Origin: G963556115 sp963678205
Lineage (GTDB): Bacteria; Planctomycetota; SZUA-567
Reading direction: 5' to 3'
Assembly (NCBI GenBank): GCA_963678205.1
Contig: OY782760.1
Coordinates: forward strand, 1,364,001 to 1,428,000
Length of the DNA stretch: 64,000 nucleotides
Shown one piece after another: positions 34,980 through 44,542 of this stretch; the first letter of the stretch is position 1, and each line of letters begins with the position of its first letter. The notes beneath the pieces were generated by a model that was not told the origin of the DNA, ran no database searches, and saw only the letters and a program-made list of their open reading frames with translations. The position numbers and the translations under genes are program-made.

Positions 34980-35978
34980 AAATCATACAGAGTATATTTA
35001 TGATATAAAAGGTTATAAGTCAGGTATGGTTGAGGCTTATCATGATATTTCAGATAAGAAACAAATTTAAAAATTGTCGAAGCAGTTGCAAGAATGATAG
35101 AGAATATTCAAAGAAGTAGTAAGCAAATCAATGATGCCACGCAAGCTTTATCTCAAGGCTCAATTGAGCAGGCTGCTGCTCTTGAGCAGATTAGGGCTTC
35201 AATGCTTCAGTCTCCTTCACAGATTACAAATAATGCAGATAATTCTACTGAAGCGGATCAAATATCTAAGAGTGCTAATAAACTTGCAGGTATCGGTAGA
35301 GAGAAAATGAATAAACTTGAGAATGCTATGAAAGAAATTACTGAGAATGGCGAACAGACGCGTAAGGTTATAAAGACCATTGATGATATCGCTTTTCAGA
35401 CTAATTTACTAGCATTAAATGCAGCTGTTGAAGCTGCAAAAGCTGGAGTGCATGGTAAAGGTTTTGCGGTAGTTGCTGAGGAAGTAAGAAATTTAGCTGC
35501 TCGAAGTGCAAAAGCTGCGAGTGAAACTGCTGAACTTATTGACAAATCAAATGATAAAATAAATGAAGGCGCAGAATTATCGCTACAAACAGCAAATGCT
35601 TTTGAGGAAATTTCTTTAGAGTCTCAGAAGCTTGAATCTCTTATTGGAGAAATTGCTACCGCATCGAGAGAACAGTCTGAAGGTATTACTCAGATAAACT
35701 TAGGACTGGAGCAGATTGATAAAGTTACTCTGCAAAATACAGCTACTTCTGAAGAAACAGCAAATGCTACGTTAGAACTAGATAGACAGATAAATATGCT
35801 CGTAGGCGTATTAAGTGGTAATATCCCTGATGATGAAGGACTGCTTGGAGATAGTTATGATGAGCATGATATGTTCATGCAGGGTACTAATAAACAATGT
35901 AGGGCAGGAGAAAATAAACAGTTACCTTTTGTGGATGATAGTGAGTGGGGTGGAGTATCTGAGAGTATTGATAGTTAA
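34980..35978 (+). pseudogene. Chemoreceptor fragment (PAS end plus signalling domain)
   Basis: Directly behind the decayed tail of the previous receptor, the frame reads a PAS end (EYIYDIKGYKSGMVEAYHDI, then SDKKQI and a stop). After a frameshift, IVEAVARMIENIQRSS leads into a full signalling hairpin from 35094, with DIAFQTNLLALNAAVEAAKAG, and a C-terminus ending in QLPFVDDSEWGG. No TM segment or complete sensor remains. The open part from 35094 could still yield a 294-residue soluble hairpin, but no ribosome site is evident. The join looks like a recombination scar that replaced the end of one receptor by the middle of another. Confidence 0.75.
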
Positions 35979-36448
35979 TCAATTTAACATTTATTGTTTA
36001 TTTATAATGTTTAAGTCTTTACGAAAAATGAAGTTTGAACTATGATTTATGTAATCATTATTTTTAATATTGCACAGGAAAAAATACGCTCTGATGACAT
36101 ATATTATTGATTCATATCTTGTGATTGTGTTTAAAAAAGTTGCCTAGATTGTAGTAATTAGTGTTGACTGAAGCATGTCATTATTTCTTGTACATTGAAA
36201 AATTTGGTATTTGAAAGTAATTACTACTTTATAAAGAGTGAAAGCACTATTTTATATACGAGTAGTACCCTTAATTGAGTTTGCTGGTTTGAACTCAGCC
36301 TTGTTTAGTTAGATCTTAGAATTGGAGAATAAGGATTTGCTTAAGAATTAATTGTGATAGTAAGCTTATAATAAATTTGATTAAGTAGTTATCGCAATAG
36401 TACCTGAATTAATATTTTACGGATCTGTTTTTATTAAAGGAGATAGCG
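35979..36448 (+). other. Intergenic region before the binding-protein gene
   Basis: About 470 bases without a recognisable gene or RNA. It is AT-rich and contains no obvious remnant. It should carry the promoter for the binding-protein/chemoreceptor pair. Confidence 0.4.
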
Positions 36449-37240
36449 ATGTTAATTAGGAAAATCATATTTGCAATACTGTTGTCTGGTTTGGGTATTA
36501 CTACTGGTAATGCTGCTGAAGGTATGAAGCTTGCCGCTTGTGAAGCATTTCCACCATTTACTTATGCTGAAGAGGTTAATGGCAAACTCGATATTTCTCG
36601 CCCTACTGGTTTTGTTTCGGAAATTATTGATGAAATTTTTGCCCAGAATGATGATCTTAAGATCAAAAGTTTTAAAATATATCCCTGGAAAAATGGCTTG
36701 AATGGAACATTTGAAGGTAAGTATGATGCTATTATGCCTACTATCGAAAATTCAGAAAGATCCAAAAAGCTTTATTTTCCTAAAGAGCATATTTCATCAG
36801 GGGTTTATAAGCTGTTTATTCTTAAGGAGAATGCAGGGAAATTAAAATACGATAGCTTCGATGATTTAAAAGGGCATAAGGTTGGAATGCTTAGAGGGCT
36901 TGCAATACCAGATGATTTAAAAGCTGCCAATAAAAAGGATAAATTTCTTAAAGAAGCAAAAAATGCAAAAATAAACCTTAAAATGCTTGAAGATGGAAAG
37001 ATTGATTATTTTATGGAAGATTATTTGGTAGCAATGGAAACTATAAATAAATTAGGACTTTCTGATAAAGTAATAGCTCTTGAAAAACCTGTTTACATTG
37101 TAAAACACTTTGTTGCATTTAGTAAAAAGTCTGTGGATAAGGCTGACGTTGATAAATTTGATGCGGCTCTTACTTCTTTTAAGAAAACAGATAAATATAA
37201 AAGTTTGAAAGAAAAATACGATATTCCTGACGAGAAATAA
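36449..37240 (+). CDS. Periplasmic solute-binding protein, family 3
   Basis: 263 aa. A signal peptide is clear: IRKIIFAILLSGLGITTGNA with cleavage near residue 22-23. The mature part has ACEAFPPFTYAEE at the front and GKYDAIMPTIENSERSKKLYF in the first lobe, both typical of the amino-acid-type SBP_bac_3 fold. In the second lobe, LKGHKVGMLRGLA and DYFMEDYLVAMETINKLG follow. AAAGGAG precedes the ATG. No permease or ATPase gene is adjacent. Instead a chemoreceptor gene follows 74 bases downstream, so the protein may present ligand to that receptor rather than to a transporter. Ligand not identifiable. Confidence 0.88.
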   Translation: MLIRKIIFAILLSGLGITTGNAAEGMKLAACEAFPPFTYAEEVNGKLDISRPTGFVSEIIDEIFAQNDDLKIKSFKIYPWKNGLNGTFEGKYDAIMPTIENSERSKKLYFPKEHISSGVYKLFILKENAGKLKYDSFDDLKGHKVGMLRGLAIPDDLKAANKKDKFLKEAKNAKINLKMLEDGKIDYFMEDYLVAMETINKLGLSDKVIALEKPVYIVKHFVAFSKKSVDKADVDKFDAALTSFKKTDKYKSLKEKYDIPDEK

Positions 37241-37314
37241 CATATTATATTGATAACTACTATTTGGTGTTTAAGCAAGAATTGTAGTAAATAAATTCAG
37301 CAAAGGAGCATCAC

Positions 37315-39024
37315 ATGTCTATACAAATTAAATTGGCGGGTGCGATTATTTTAGCTTCTACAGTTACCCTTTTGGGTTTGGGGGTATATACATATAATAC
37401 AACAAAGGTCAAACTTACTGCTGAATATGAAGATTATGTCGCAGAACAGAAAGATAATCTTGATCGCGAAAAAGAGCAGATTGTATTTCGACTTTCGCGT
37501 GTAGTTCCGCTTGCGTTGTATAATTATGATGATGATCAAATTGCTGAAGCAATAAGTGTTGAGATGAAGAGTAAAATGGTTTATTCAATATTTATCATTA
37601 ATACTTCTGGTGAATTTATAAGTGGTTTTAAAAATATAAATTCTGATGTTTCGCCTTTATCCGATATCCCTGAAAAATCTGAGTTGGAAACAGCAACAGC
37701 TTTTCCATTGGATTATAAAGATGACGCCGGAGATGTTGAAAATCAGGGTAAAGGCTACATTATAATGAATGATTCGATTATGAAAAAACGTATTGCTGTG
37801 TTTAATAAGAATACTCAATTCAAAATTGAGAATATGGTAAATATTGAAATTTTAAAAATAGTTATTATTGATATCTTACTTTCAGCATTCATTATTATCC
37901 TTCTTCGAAAATTAGTAATTAATCCAGTAAATGAGGCAAAATTACTAGCTGAAGAAATTTCAGAAGGGGACTTGACTACTAAACTTGAGGTTAAGTCAAA
38001 AGATGAGATAGGTGTGCTTATTCAGGCATTAAACAATATGGTGGATGCTCTTCAAGAAAAATTAGAAATCGCTGAGTTTATTGCTGAATGTAATCTTAGC
38101 CATGATATTCATCTTGCTTCTGAGAGGGATTCACTTGGTAAGAGTTTTTCTAAGATGTCTGAGAAACTGAATCATGTTTTAAAAAGTATCAAAAGTTTTA
38201 TTAATGAAATATCTAATAATGCTAAAATGGTTGCAGAAGGTAGTGATATCCTCTCAAATGCTGCCACTTCACAGGCGGCGAGTCTTGAAGAAATATCTGC
38301 ATCTGTAAGTATGGTGAATACTCAAATTAAGAGTAATGCTGAAAACGCAAATAATGCTGCTAATCTTTCAGAAACTGCAAAGAGGGCAGCTGATAAGGGT
38401 AGCAAGCAGATGAAGGAAATGGTAGATGCAATGAATGAAATTAATCATTCAAGTGAAGAAATTACTAAGATTATTAAAACTATTGATGATATTGCTTTTC
38501 AGACAAACTTATTGGCTCTTAATGCTGCGGTTGAAGCAGCACGAGCAGGGATTCATGGTAAAGGGTTTGCTGTTGTTGCTGAAGAAGTGCGTAATCTTGC
38601 TGCACGAAGCGCAAAAGCTGCTGGTGAGACAGCAAGTCTTATTGAAAATTCTGCTCAAAAAGTTGCAAATGGAACTAGTATTGCCACAGAAACATCTGAA
38701 AGTTTTCATGATATTGTTAAAAGTGTAACGAAAAACTCAGACATTATTAATTTGATTGCGACTGCTTCAGAAGAGCAAGCGGAGAGTATTCAACAAATTA
38801 CTGCTGGGTTAAGCAGGATAGATGAAATTACCAATACCAACACAGCAAATTCTGAGGAAATGGCTGCGGCAGCAATGGATCTTTCTTACAAGACCGATAA
38901 ACTTAGTGACCAGATCTCAATTTTTAACCTTTCAGAAGATGCTGAAGCTATAGATGTGTTAGATATAGATAGCGCAAGTGAAAATAGTAGTAAATTACTC
39001 GATAATACTATAGATCAATCGTAG
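37315..39024 (+). CDS. Methyl-accepting chemotaxis protein with periplasmic sensor and HAMP
   Basis: 569 aa with AAAGGAG upstream. TM1 is at about residues 8-25. A periplasmic sensor of about 150 residues contains IVFRLSRVVPLALYNYDDDQ and a short cache-like beta region. TM2 lies at about 183-205 (ILKIVIIDILLSAFIIILL). HAMP follows (NPVNEAKLLAEEISEGDLTT), then a second HAMP-like linker, then the signalling hairpin with tip DIAFQTNLLALNAAVEAARAG. The C-terminus lacks the xWxxF tether. It is linked to the upstream binding-protein gene, which suggests a binding-protein-dependent receptor. It is the last intact gene before the ssrA-derived repeat at 39.1 kb. Confidence 0.92.
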   Translation: MSIQIKLAGAIILASTVTLLGLGVYTYNTTKVKLTAEYEDYVAEQKDNLDREKEQIVFRLSRVVPLALYNYDDDQIAEAISVEMKSKMVYSIFIINTSGEFISGFKNINSDVSPLSDIPEKSELETATAFPLDYKDDAGDVENQGKGYIIMNDSIMKKRIAVFNKNTQFKIENMVNIEILKIVIIDILLSAFIIILLRKLVINPVNEAKLLAEEISEGDLTTKLEVKSKDEIGVLIQALNNMVDALQEKLEIAEFIAECNLSHDIHLASERDSLGKSFSKMSEKLNHVLKSIKSFINEISNNAKMVAEGSDILSNAATSQAASLEEISASVSMVNTQIKSNAENANNAANLSETAKRAADKGSKQMKEMVDAMNEINHSSEEITKIIKTIDDIAFQTNLLALNAAVEAARAGIHGKGFAVVAEEVRNLAARSAKAAGETASLIENSAQKVANGTSIATETSESFHDIVKSVTKNSDIINLIATASEEQAESIQQITAGLSRIDEITNTNTANSEEMAAAAMDLSYKTDKLSDQISIFNLSEDAEAIDVLDIDSASENSSKLLDNTIDQS

Positions 39025-39114
39025 TGCTGAAATGTTTTAAAAGTTAGTTTAAGAATTTATATTTTATTATAAATAAATAAGATCGTTTGTTATTAGGGAA
39101 TTAAACCTTTAAAA

Positions 39115-39136
39115 TTCGATTCCCGCTGCCCCACCA
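39115..39136 (+). repeat. attR-like copy of the ssrA 3' end
   Basis: TTCGATTCCCGCTGCCCCACCA repeats the last bases of ssrA (12822-12844) with one substitution and one deletion. It is not attached to any tmRNA or tRNA body. An integrase remnant starts 160 bases downstream, as at ssrA itself. It marks the right end of the 26-kb segment 12845-39136 and the left end of a second element. Confidence 0.75.
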
Positions 39137-39295
39137 TTACCCCGTCTGTATAAGTCTATATTTATTCAAAAGAGCTGATAAATAATGACTTACAGAAATA
39201 ATCTTTCCGTGCTTGTCTGCAGAAAGTTCTTGACATCTACCCCGCATGAGGTATTTATATGGGTATATTCAATCTTGAAAAATAGGATACCCCAA

Positions 39296-40542
39296 ATGTT
39301 AACAGACTGAGCGATTATCAACCTAAAACCTTAAGAAAAATCCTATAAAAAGTTAGACAGTAGTTGGCTCCATTTGTTTGTCCCTACGTCTGGTGGAAAG
39401 TTATGGAGAATGAAGTACCCTTCAATGGTAAAGAAGAACTTCTTAGTATTGGTTCATACCACACAGTAACACTCGCCAGAGTTAGACAGCGTAGAGAAGA
39501 AACTAAGGTTCTACTCTCTCAGGCTATCGATCCGTCAGAGCATAAGAATACAGTGCAAAATTGTTTTGAAGGAGAATCGCCTAATAGTTTTGGGAGGCTT
39601 GCTCGAGAATGGCATTTGAGGCAACGTAAAAGCTGGTCTCAGAATCATGGTGATAAGATACTCAGGCTGGAGAATAATATCTTCCCATTTATTGGGAAAA
39701 AGATATAACAGAAATCAAACCTCTCGAATTGTTTGAAGTCATAAGGCGTATTGAAGACCTAGATGCACTTGAGATCGCACACAAAGCACTACAAAACTGC
39801 CGTTAGGTTTTCAGTTATGCGATTGCAACCGAAGAGCAGAACGAGACATTACTTACAGTCTGAAATAAATCCTACCTCTAGTAAAAACCAAACACTATCC
39901 CACAATAGTAAATCATAAAGAAGTAGGTCAACTACTTAGAGCAATAGACGAATTCCACGGTCATTTTGTGATTCAGTGTACATTAAAACTCTTTCTACTA
40001 TTTTTTGTAAGACCGGGAGAATTAAGACGTGCAGGGTGGTGTGAATTCAACCTTACTTGCACTGTTTTGATAATCCCTGTAGAACGCACGAAAATGAAAG
40101 AGAAGCATATGGTTTCATTCTTAAAACAGGCAATTGTAATACTCAAGAGCTGTATCAATTCAGTGGTGAAGGAAGATACCTTTTCCCAAGTATTCGCACA
40201 GACAGCCGCCCAATGAGTGAGAATACAATAAATTCAATCCTATGCCGCCTAGGATACAGCAAAGAAGAAATGACAGTCCATGGTTTCTGCTCAATGGCTT
40301 TAAAGCTATTGAATGAACAAGGTTGGAATCGTGATACGATAGAGCGTCAGCTTGCATAAGTAAAAAGGAAGAAGATATAGGTTTCATATAATTTTGCAGA
40401 GTACTTGAAAGAGCTTACAGTAATGATGCAAGTTTGGGCTGATTCACTTGATGACCTTAAACAAGAAAAGTCTTTATTAATTACAGATAGTCAAATCAAA
40501 GTTATTAAAGAATGTTCATTAAGCTTTATAAAAAATATTTAA
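39296..40542 (+). pseudogene. P4-type tyrosine integrase, multiply disrupted
   Basis: The ATG at 39296 opens MLTD*AIINLKP (a stop at codon 5). After shifts come NGKEELLSIGSYHTVTLARV and QAIDPSEHKNT, the N-terminal arm-binding domain, then FGRLAREWHLRQRKSWSQ, the core-binding domain. Catalytic-domain pieces follow: RPGELRRAGWCEF (first Arg present), RYLFPSIRTDSRPMSENTIN, and HGFCSMALKLLNEQGWN, where the second catalytic Arg is Cys. A tail, VSYNFAEYLKELTVMMQVWA, lies behind two further stops. At least three frame breaks and several stops make it dead. Rightward orientation and position behind the ssrA-like repeat show a second island integrase. Confidence 0.9.
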
Positions 40543-40650
40543 CAATATAAATAGTATTTTAATACTGGGGATAATACTGGAAGTTATTCAACATGTTGGT
40601 TAGGTGATAAGTAAATTGCATGGTCTAAATATGCAGAGGAAAATCAAACA

Positions 40651-41407
40651 ATGGTATATGATGTCTCAGATTTGATTTATGGAGGATACTATAGCATTGA
40701 AGATGATATCCCCTATAGTGAATTAATAATGTCTAGGTAGACTTGCTCCCAACAATATAAAACAATTATTCTTACAGAAGGAAGTACAGATACATATATA
40801 TTAAGCGAATCATTAAAATTGCTATATCCACATCTTAGTGATTTCTTTTCATTTATGGATTATGATGCAACAAAAGTTCAAGGTAGCTCCGGTCATTTGT
40901 TTAATATGGTCAAGTCATTTGCTGGCTCAGGCATAGTTAATAATATTATAGCAATATTTGATAATGATACTGCTGGAGAAGTAGCATTTAAAAATCTGCA
41001 AAATCTGAAATTACCTAGTAACATTCAAGTTGTTAAATTACCAAATATAAGCCTATTAAGAAATACCATACTATTGCTCCTTCCGGCAATGAGAACCTTT
41101 ATATCTCAGATTTCGCAGCAAGTATTGAACTGTACTTTGGTGTTGATATTCTAACTAATGAGAGTGGATATTTAACACAAATTCAATGGAAGGGTTATGA
41201 GAATAGTATTATGCAATACCAAGGTGAAATACTTGACAAAAACGACTTCAAGATAAATTCCGAAAGAAAATTGAGCGAGCAAAAGAATATGGGATTCGAG
41301 ATGATGGCAATTCTTGGGATAACTTAAAAGATATCTTTAAGATGCTATTTACTGTATTCCATAAAGTTGATCAAGAATTAATATGTAGTTATCCAAACGA
41401 ATGGTAA
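40651..41407 (+). pseudogene. HEPN/Toprim-associated defence-type protein, decayed
   Basis: Pieces in successive frames: DVSDLIYGGYYSIEDDIPYS, a stop, then IILTEGSTDTYILSESLKLL (Toprim-like TEG with the catalytic Glu) and LFDNDTAGE-like IIAIFDNDTAGEVAFKNL (the DxD motif of Toprim). After a frameshift, APSGNENLYISDFAASIELYFG follows, and in a third frame RAKEYGIRDDGNSWDNLKDI to a stop at 41405. The order and motifs match the HEPN/Toprim-associated family, which is typical of mobile-island and anti-phage cargo. The family name is given from memory of these motifs. It sits directly behind the dead integrase, as cargo of the second island. Not functional. Confidence 0.65.
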
Positions 41408-41488
41408 AGAAACCTCAATATATCATTTGAACGTTAATAATACGTTTGTAAAATATTAAAAGTATTAATATTAATAATGTCGTAGAAA

Positions 41489-41527
41489 CATTCATAAGAA
41501 TGAATAACTTAAAATATAGTGTATTAG
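41489..41527 (+). repeat. 39-bp direct repeat, left copy
   Basis: CATTCATAAGAATGAATAAC and the following 19 bases recur at 44504-44542 with two mismatches. The first half is itself a small hairpin (ATTCAT-AAGA-ATGAAT reading). The two copies bracket the second kinase/chemoreceptor pair and probably mark how that segment was moved or duplicated. Confidence 0.7.
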
Positions 41528-41587
41528 TTACTTTTTTGGAAATTGCTTGTACATAGAATTTGTTACACTATTGTATCATACAAAGAT

Positions 41588-41757
41588 CTTGAGCGTCTCA
41601 GCCTAATCGCTTCGCTAACGACGCAGCCAAATTCGTTGACACCTCCTTAAAATGCCTCGACCACTTAATCGAAATCTTTTGACACAAATCCCCAATCACC
41701 ACACGACATTTACTGGTCTTTGGCATAAGCAGCGACTTAGCAAAATCATAGAGTCTA
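41588..41757 (+). pseudogene. Decayed C-terminal fragment of unknown protein, copy 2
   Basis: Reads DLERLSLIAS, then after a frameshift KCLDHLIEI, a stop, and TTRHLLVFGISSDLAKS. It is homologous to the fragment at 31854-32060 and lies at the same place relative to a kinase gene. More decayed than copy 1. Shows that the duplicated segment started upstream of the kinase. The rest of 41408-41899 shows no gene. Confidence 0.45.
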
Positions 41758-41899
41758 TTGTCAGATAAATCAGATACACAAGTATAGCAATATATTTGAT
41801 ATTTCTAAAACAATAACAATAGTTTACTTTTTAGTTTGTAAAAAAATATTCATCGATTATAATTACTTATAGAACATTCTAAAATACAGGATAGAAACT

Positions 41900-42746
41900 G
41901 TGAGTTTTATTATGTGGATTACATCTCTCGTTTGTTGTGTAATAATTACATCAATTCCGTTTATTGCTTATAGCTATTTTCGGGTTAGTGTTTTCTTTTC
42001 AATAATTATACTTGCAAGAATTGCTACAATTTTTTTGTTGTTTGTTTGGAATTTCTATATTAAAAAATTTTCAGATAAATTAAACTGGTATTGTTCAATT
42101 ATTGATAGCATTCCATATCCTATATCAGTAACAGATAACAATATGAAGTGGACTTTTTTTAATAGGGCTGTTGCAGATCTTTTTAAAGTTAATACTAACT
42201 TCTTTTATAATGTTGAGGTCCAAAAAATTGGGCATGTTGAAGTTGTTAATGAAATTACTGAGCGTATGTTGAAAATTGAGAGCATTAAGTCAATAGGATT
42301 ACTAGCTGCAGTAATTGCTCGCGGTTTCAATAATATGATTGGCGGAATAATTTCTTCGGTAGAACTCCTAAAGAAGCATTTACATAAAAATCCAGAAGCA
42401 ACCAAGTTAAGCGATATTATTATTGACCCTTCAGAGAAAGCTGTTCTGCTTATTAATAGATTATTATTATTTTCAAGCAATAAAGAAACTAAATTATGTA
42501 ATACCTATTTACATACAATAATAAATGTCTGTGTTCTTATATTGAGTGGAAGCATTGATAAAAATATTGCAATTATCACAGATTTACAATCAAGTTACCA
42601 TTCTTCACAACCTAAGAAAAGGAAAAGGTACAGGCCTTGGATTGGCTATGGTATACAACACAGTTAAATCTTATAACGATGATATAACTGTTGAGAGTAA
42701 AGTAGGAAAAAGAACTACATGCTATATTTTACTTTCTATCCTGTAA
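41900..42746 (+). pseudogene. Histidine kinase, inactive duplicate
   Basis: Paralogue of the kinase at 32.2 kb. The two TM helices and the start of PAS (DSIPYPISVTDNNMKWTFFN) are kept. The four-cysteine part of PAS is deleted, with the reading jumping to KIGHVEVVNEITERMLKIES. The phosphoacceptor motif reads AAVIARGFNNMIGG, so the catalytic His is Arg. After LQSSYH most of the ATPase domain is missing, and the end (GKGTGLGLAMVYNTVKSYND, then TTCYILLSIL) is in another frame up to 42746. The start is GTG at 41900 or ATG at 41912. With the His lost and the ATP-binding N and G1 boxes deleted it cannot work as a kinase. Confidence 0.9.
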
Positions 42747-42842
42747 AAATAAGAGGTGTTTGTTCAAAACATTTTACAATATGTCAGTTGTAACTTTAGT
42801 AAAAATTATTTGAGTCTATTTTATAGTTATTAGGAGATACTA

Positions 42843-44285
42843 ATGAAAAAAATTATATTTGGAATAACTTTAATATTATATCTTATATTGAGCTCTATTC
42901 CTTTTATCGGTCATTTTTATTACTCAAGCAACTTTTTTACATTTGGTCTTGTTTGGTTTGTGCTAAACTGTGTTTTACTGATTTTAATTTGGAAATTTTA
43001 CATAAGTAAGTTACAAGGAAAATTATATTGGTACCGTTCAATGCTTGATACGATACCACAACCGATATCAGTTACTGATAATGATATGAAATGGACTTTT
43101 GTTAATAAAGCTGCTACAGATCCACTAGGGGTTAAATTAGAAGATGTACTTGGTAAACATTGTTCAAACTGGGGAGCACCAATTTGTAAAACAGATAAAT
43201 GTGGAATAGAGTGCTTAAGAAGAGGTAAAACGGATTCATTTTTTGATCAATGGGATAAGAATTTTAAAGTTACTACAAGTCGATTATATGATGCTAAAGG
43301 TAAACAAGTAGGGCATATAGAAGTTGTTGTTGAAATTACAGAACAAGTTGCTCTTGATAAAATTCTTAAACAAGTAGCTGAACTTTCAAGAAATATTGAT
43401 GCTGGCGCATCTCAAGTCGCCGCAGCTAGTCAATCTTTATCTGATGGTTCGACAAATCAGGCAGCATCAATAGAAGAGATCACTTCTTCTATTGCAGATA
43501 TTAGTAATCAGACAACACACAATGCTGATAATGCAAAAGAAGCGCGGGATATTACAGCAGCAACACGTGATGAAGTGCAAACTGGTGTTTCTCAAATGAA
43601 AGAAATGACAAGTGCAATGGATGAAATTCAAACCTCATCTGAAGAAATTACTAGAATAATTAAAACAATTGATGATATTGCTTTCCAAACTAACCTACTT
43701 GCCCTCAATGCAGCTGTTGAAGCTGCTAGAGCTGGAATACATGGTAAAGGTTTTGCTGTTGTTGCTGAGGAAGTACGAAACTTAGCTGCGCGTAGTGCAA
43801 AGGCTGCAGCAGAAACTGCAGACCTCATAAAGTCATCAAATGACAGAGTAAAAAATGGATCTGTCATTGCTGAAAAAACATCTGATTCCCTTGAAAGAAT
43901 CGTTAATGGAACAGTTAATGCTGCAGCATTACTCAATAATATTGCTGATGCAAGTACTAATCAAGCCAGTGCGTTGCTTCAAATTAATAATGCTATATCC
44001 CAGATTGATAATGTAACACAGCAAAATACAGCTAATGCAGAAGAAACTTCATCAGCAGCAAAAGAGTTATCATCATTATCTGAAGGCTTGGATCAACTTG
44101 TTCAGGAATTTAACATAAATAGTTCTAACACCAAGCTGCCCCAAAATAGTAATACACAAAAGAGAACTATAGACACTAAACCAAATCCTGCAAGTTTACC
44201 ACTTGATAACAAGAATTGGGGAGAGAATATTGTTTCTCCTAATCAACAAATAAAACTTGATGACTCAGAATTTGATAAGTTCTAA
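42843..44285 (+). CDS. PAS-domain methyl-accepting chemotaxis protein, intact paralogue
   Basis: 480 aa with AGGAGATACTA upstream of the ATG. Two TM helices are followed by PAS with the C-x7-C-x4-C-x3-C pattern from Cys107, then a signalling hairpin with DIAFQTNLLALNAAVEAARAG. It is nearly identical in layout and much of its sequence to the receptor at 33.5 kb. It keeps the full C-terminal tail ending NQQIKLDDSEFDKF, which the other copy has lost. It follows the dead kinase copy by 97 bases. Since the kinase partner is gone here, the receptor may have been kept for its own role. No HAMP is visible between PAS and hairpin. Confidence 0.92.
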   Translation: MKKIIFGITLILYLILSSIPFIGHFYYSSNFFTFGLVWFVLNCVLLILIWKFYISKLQGKLYWYRSMLDTIPQPISVTDNDMKWTFVNKAATDPLGVKLEDVLGKHCSNWGAPICKTDKCGIECLRRGKTDSFFDQWDKNFKVTTSRLYDAKGKQVGHIEVVVEITEQVALDKILKQVAELSRNIDAGASQVAAASQSLSDGSTNQAASIEEITSSIADISNQTTHNADNAKEARDITAATRDEVQTGVSQMKEMTSAMDEIQTSSEEITRIIKTIDDIAFQTNLLALNAAVEAARAGIHGKGFAVVAEEVRNLAARSAKAAAETADLIKSSNDRVKNGSVIAEKTSDSLERIVNGTVNAAALLNNIADASTNQASALLQINNAISQIDNVTQQNTANAEETSSAAKELSSLSEGLDQLVQEFNINSSNTKLPQNSNTQKRTIDTKPNPASLPLDNKNWGENIVSPNQQIKLDDSEFDKF

Positions 44286-44503
44286 TGCTACTGCGTTGTT
44301 GAATAAAACTAATTGATAATTCAAAATATTGATTGTTAAAAGAATCGATATTTTAAATGCACTGAATTATTAACGATTATGGAGTAGTGTAATAAATTCT
44401 GTGTAAAAACTAAAGTTCTTCTAAGAGAGTGATTAATTGTATGTAATTACTTTTTTATGAAGAACTTTTATTATGGGCTGGAATAAGGTTAAAATGAGTT
44501 ATC

Positions 44504-44542
44504 CATTCATAAGAATGAATAACTCAAAATAAAGTGTATTAG
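44504..44542 (+). repeat. 39-bp direct repeat, right copy
   Basis: Second copy of the repeat at 41489-41527 (37 of 39 bases identical), in the same orientation, 219 bases beyond the chemoreceptor stop. Confidence 0.7.

Noticed and set aside
39115..39136. A tRNA gene suggested by the TTCGATTCCC...CCACCA end
   Set aside because: No D-arm, anticodon arm or matching 5' acceptor strand upstream; it is only the copied 3' end of ssrA.
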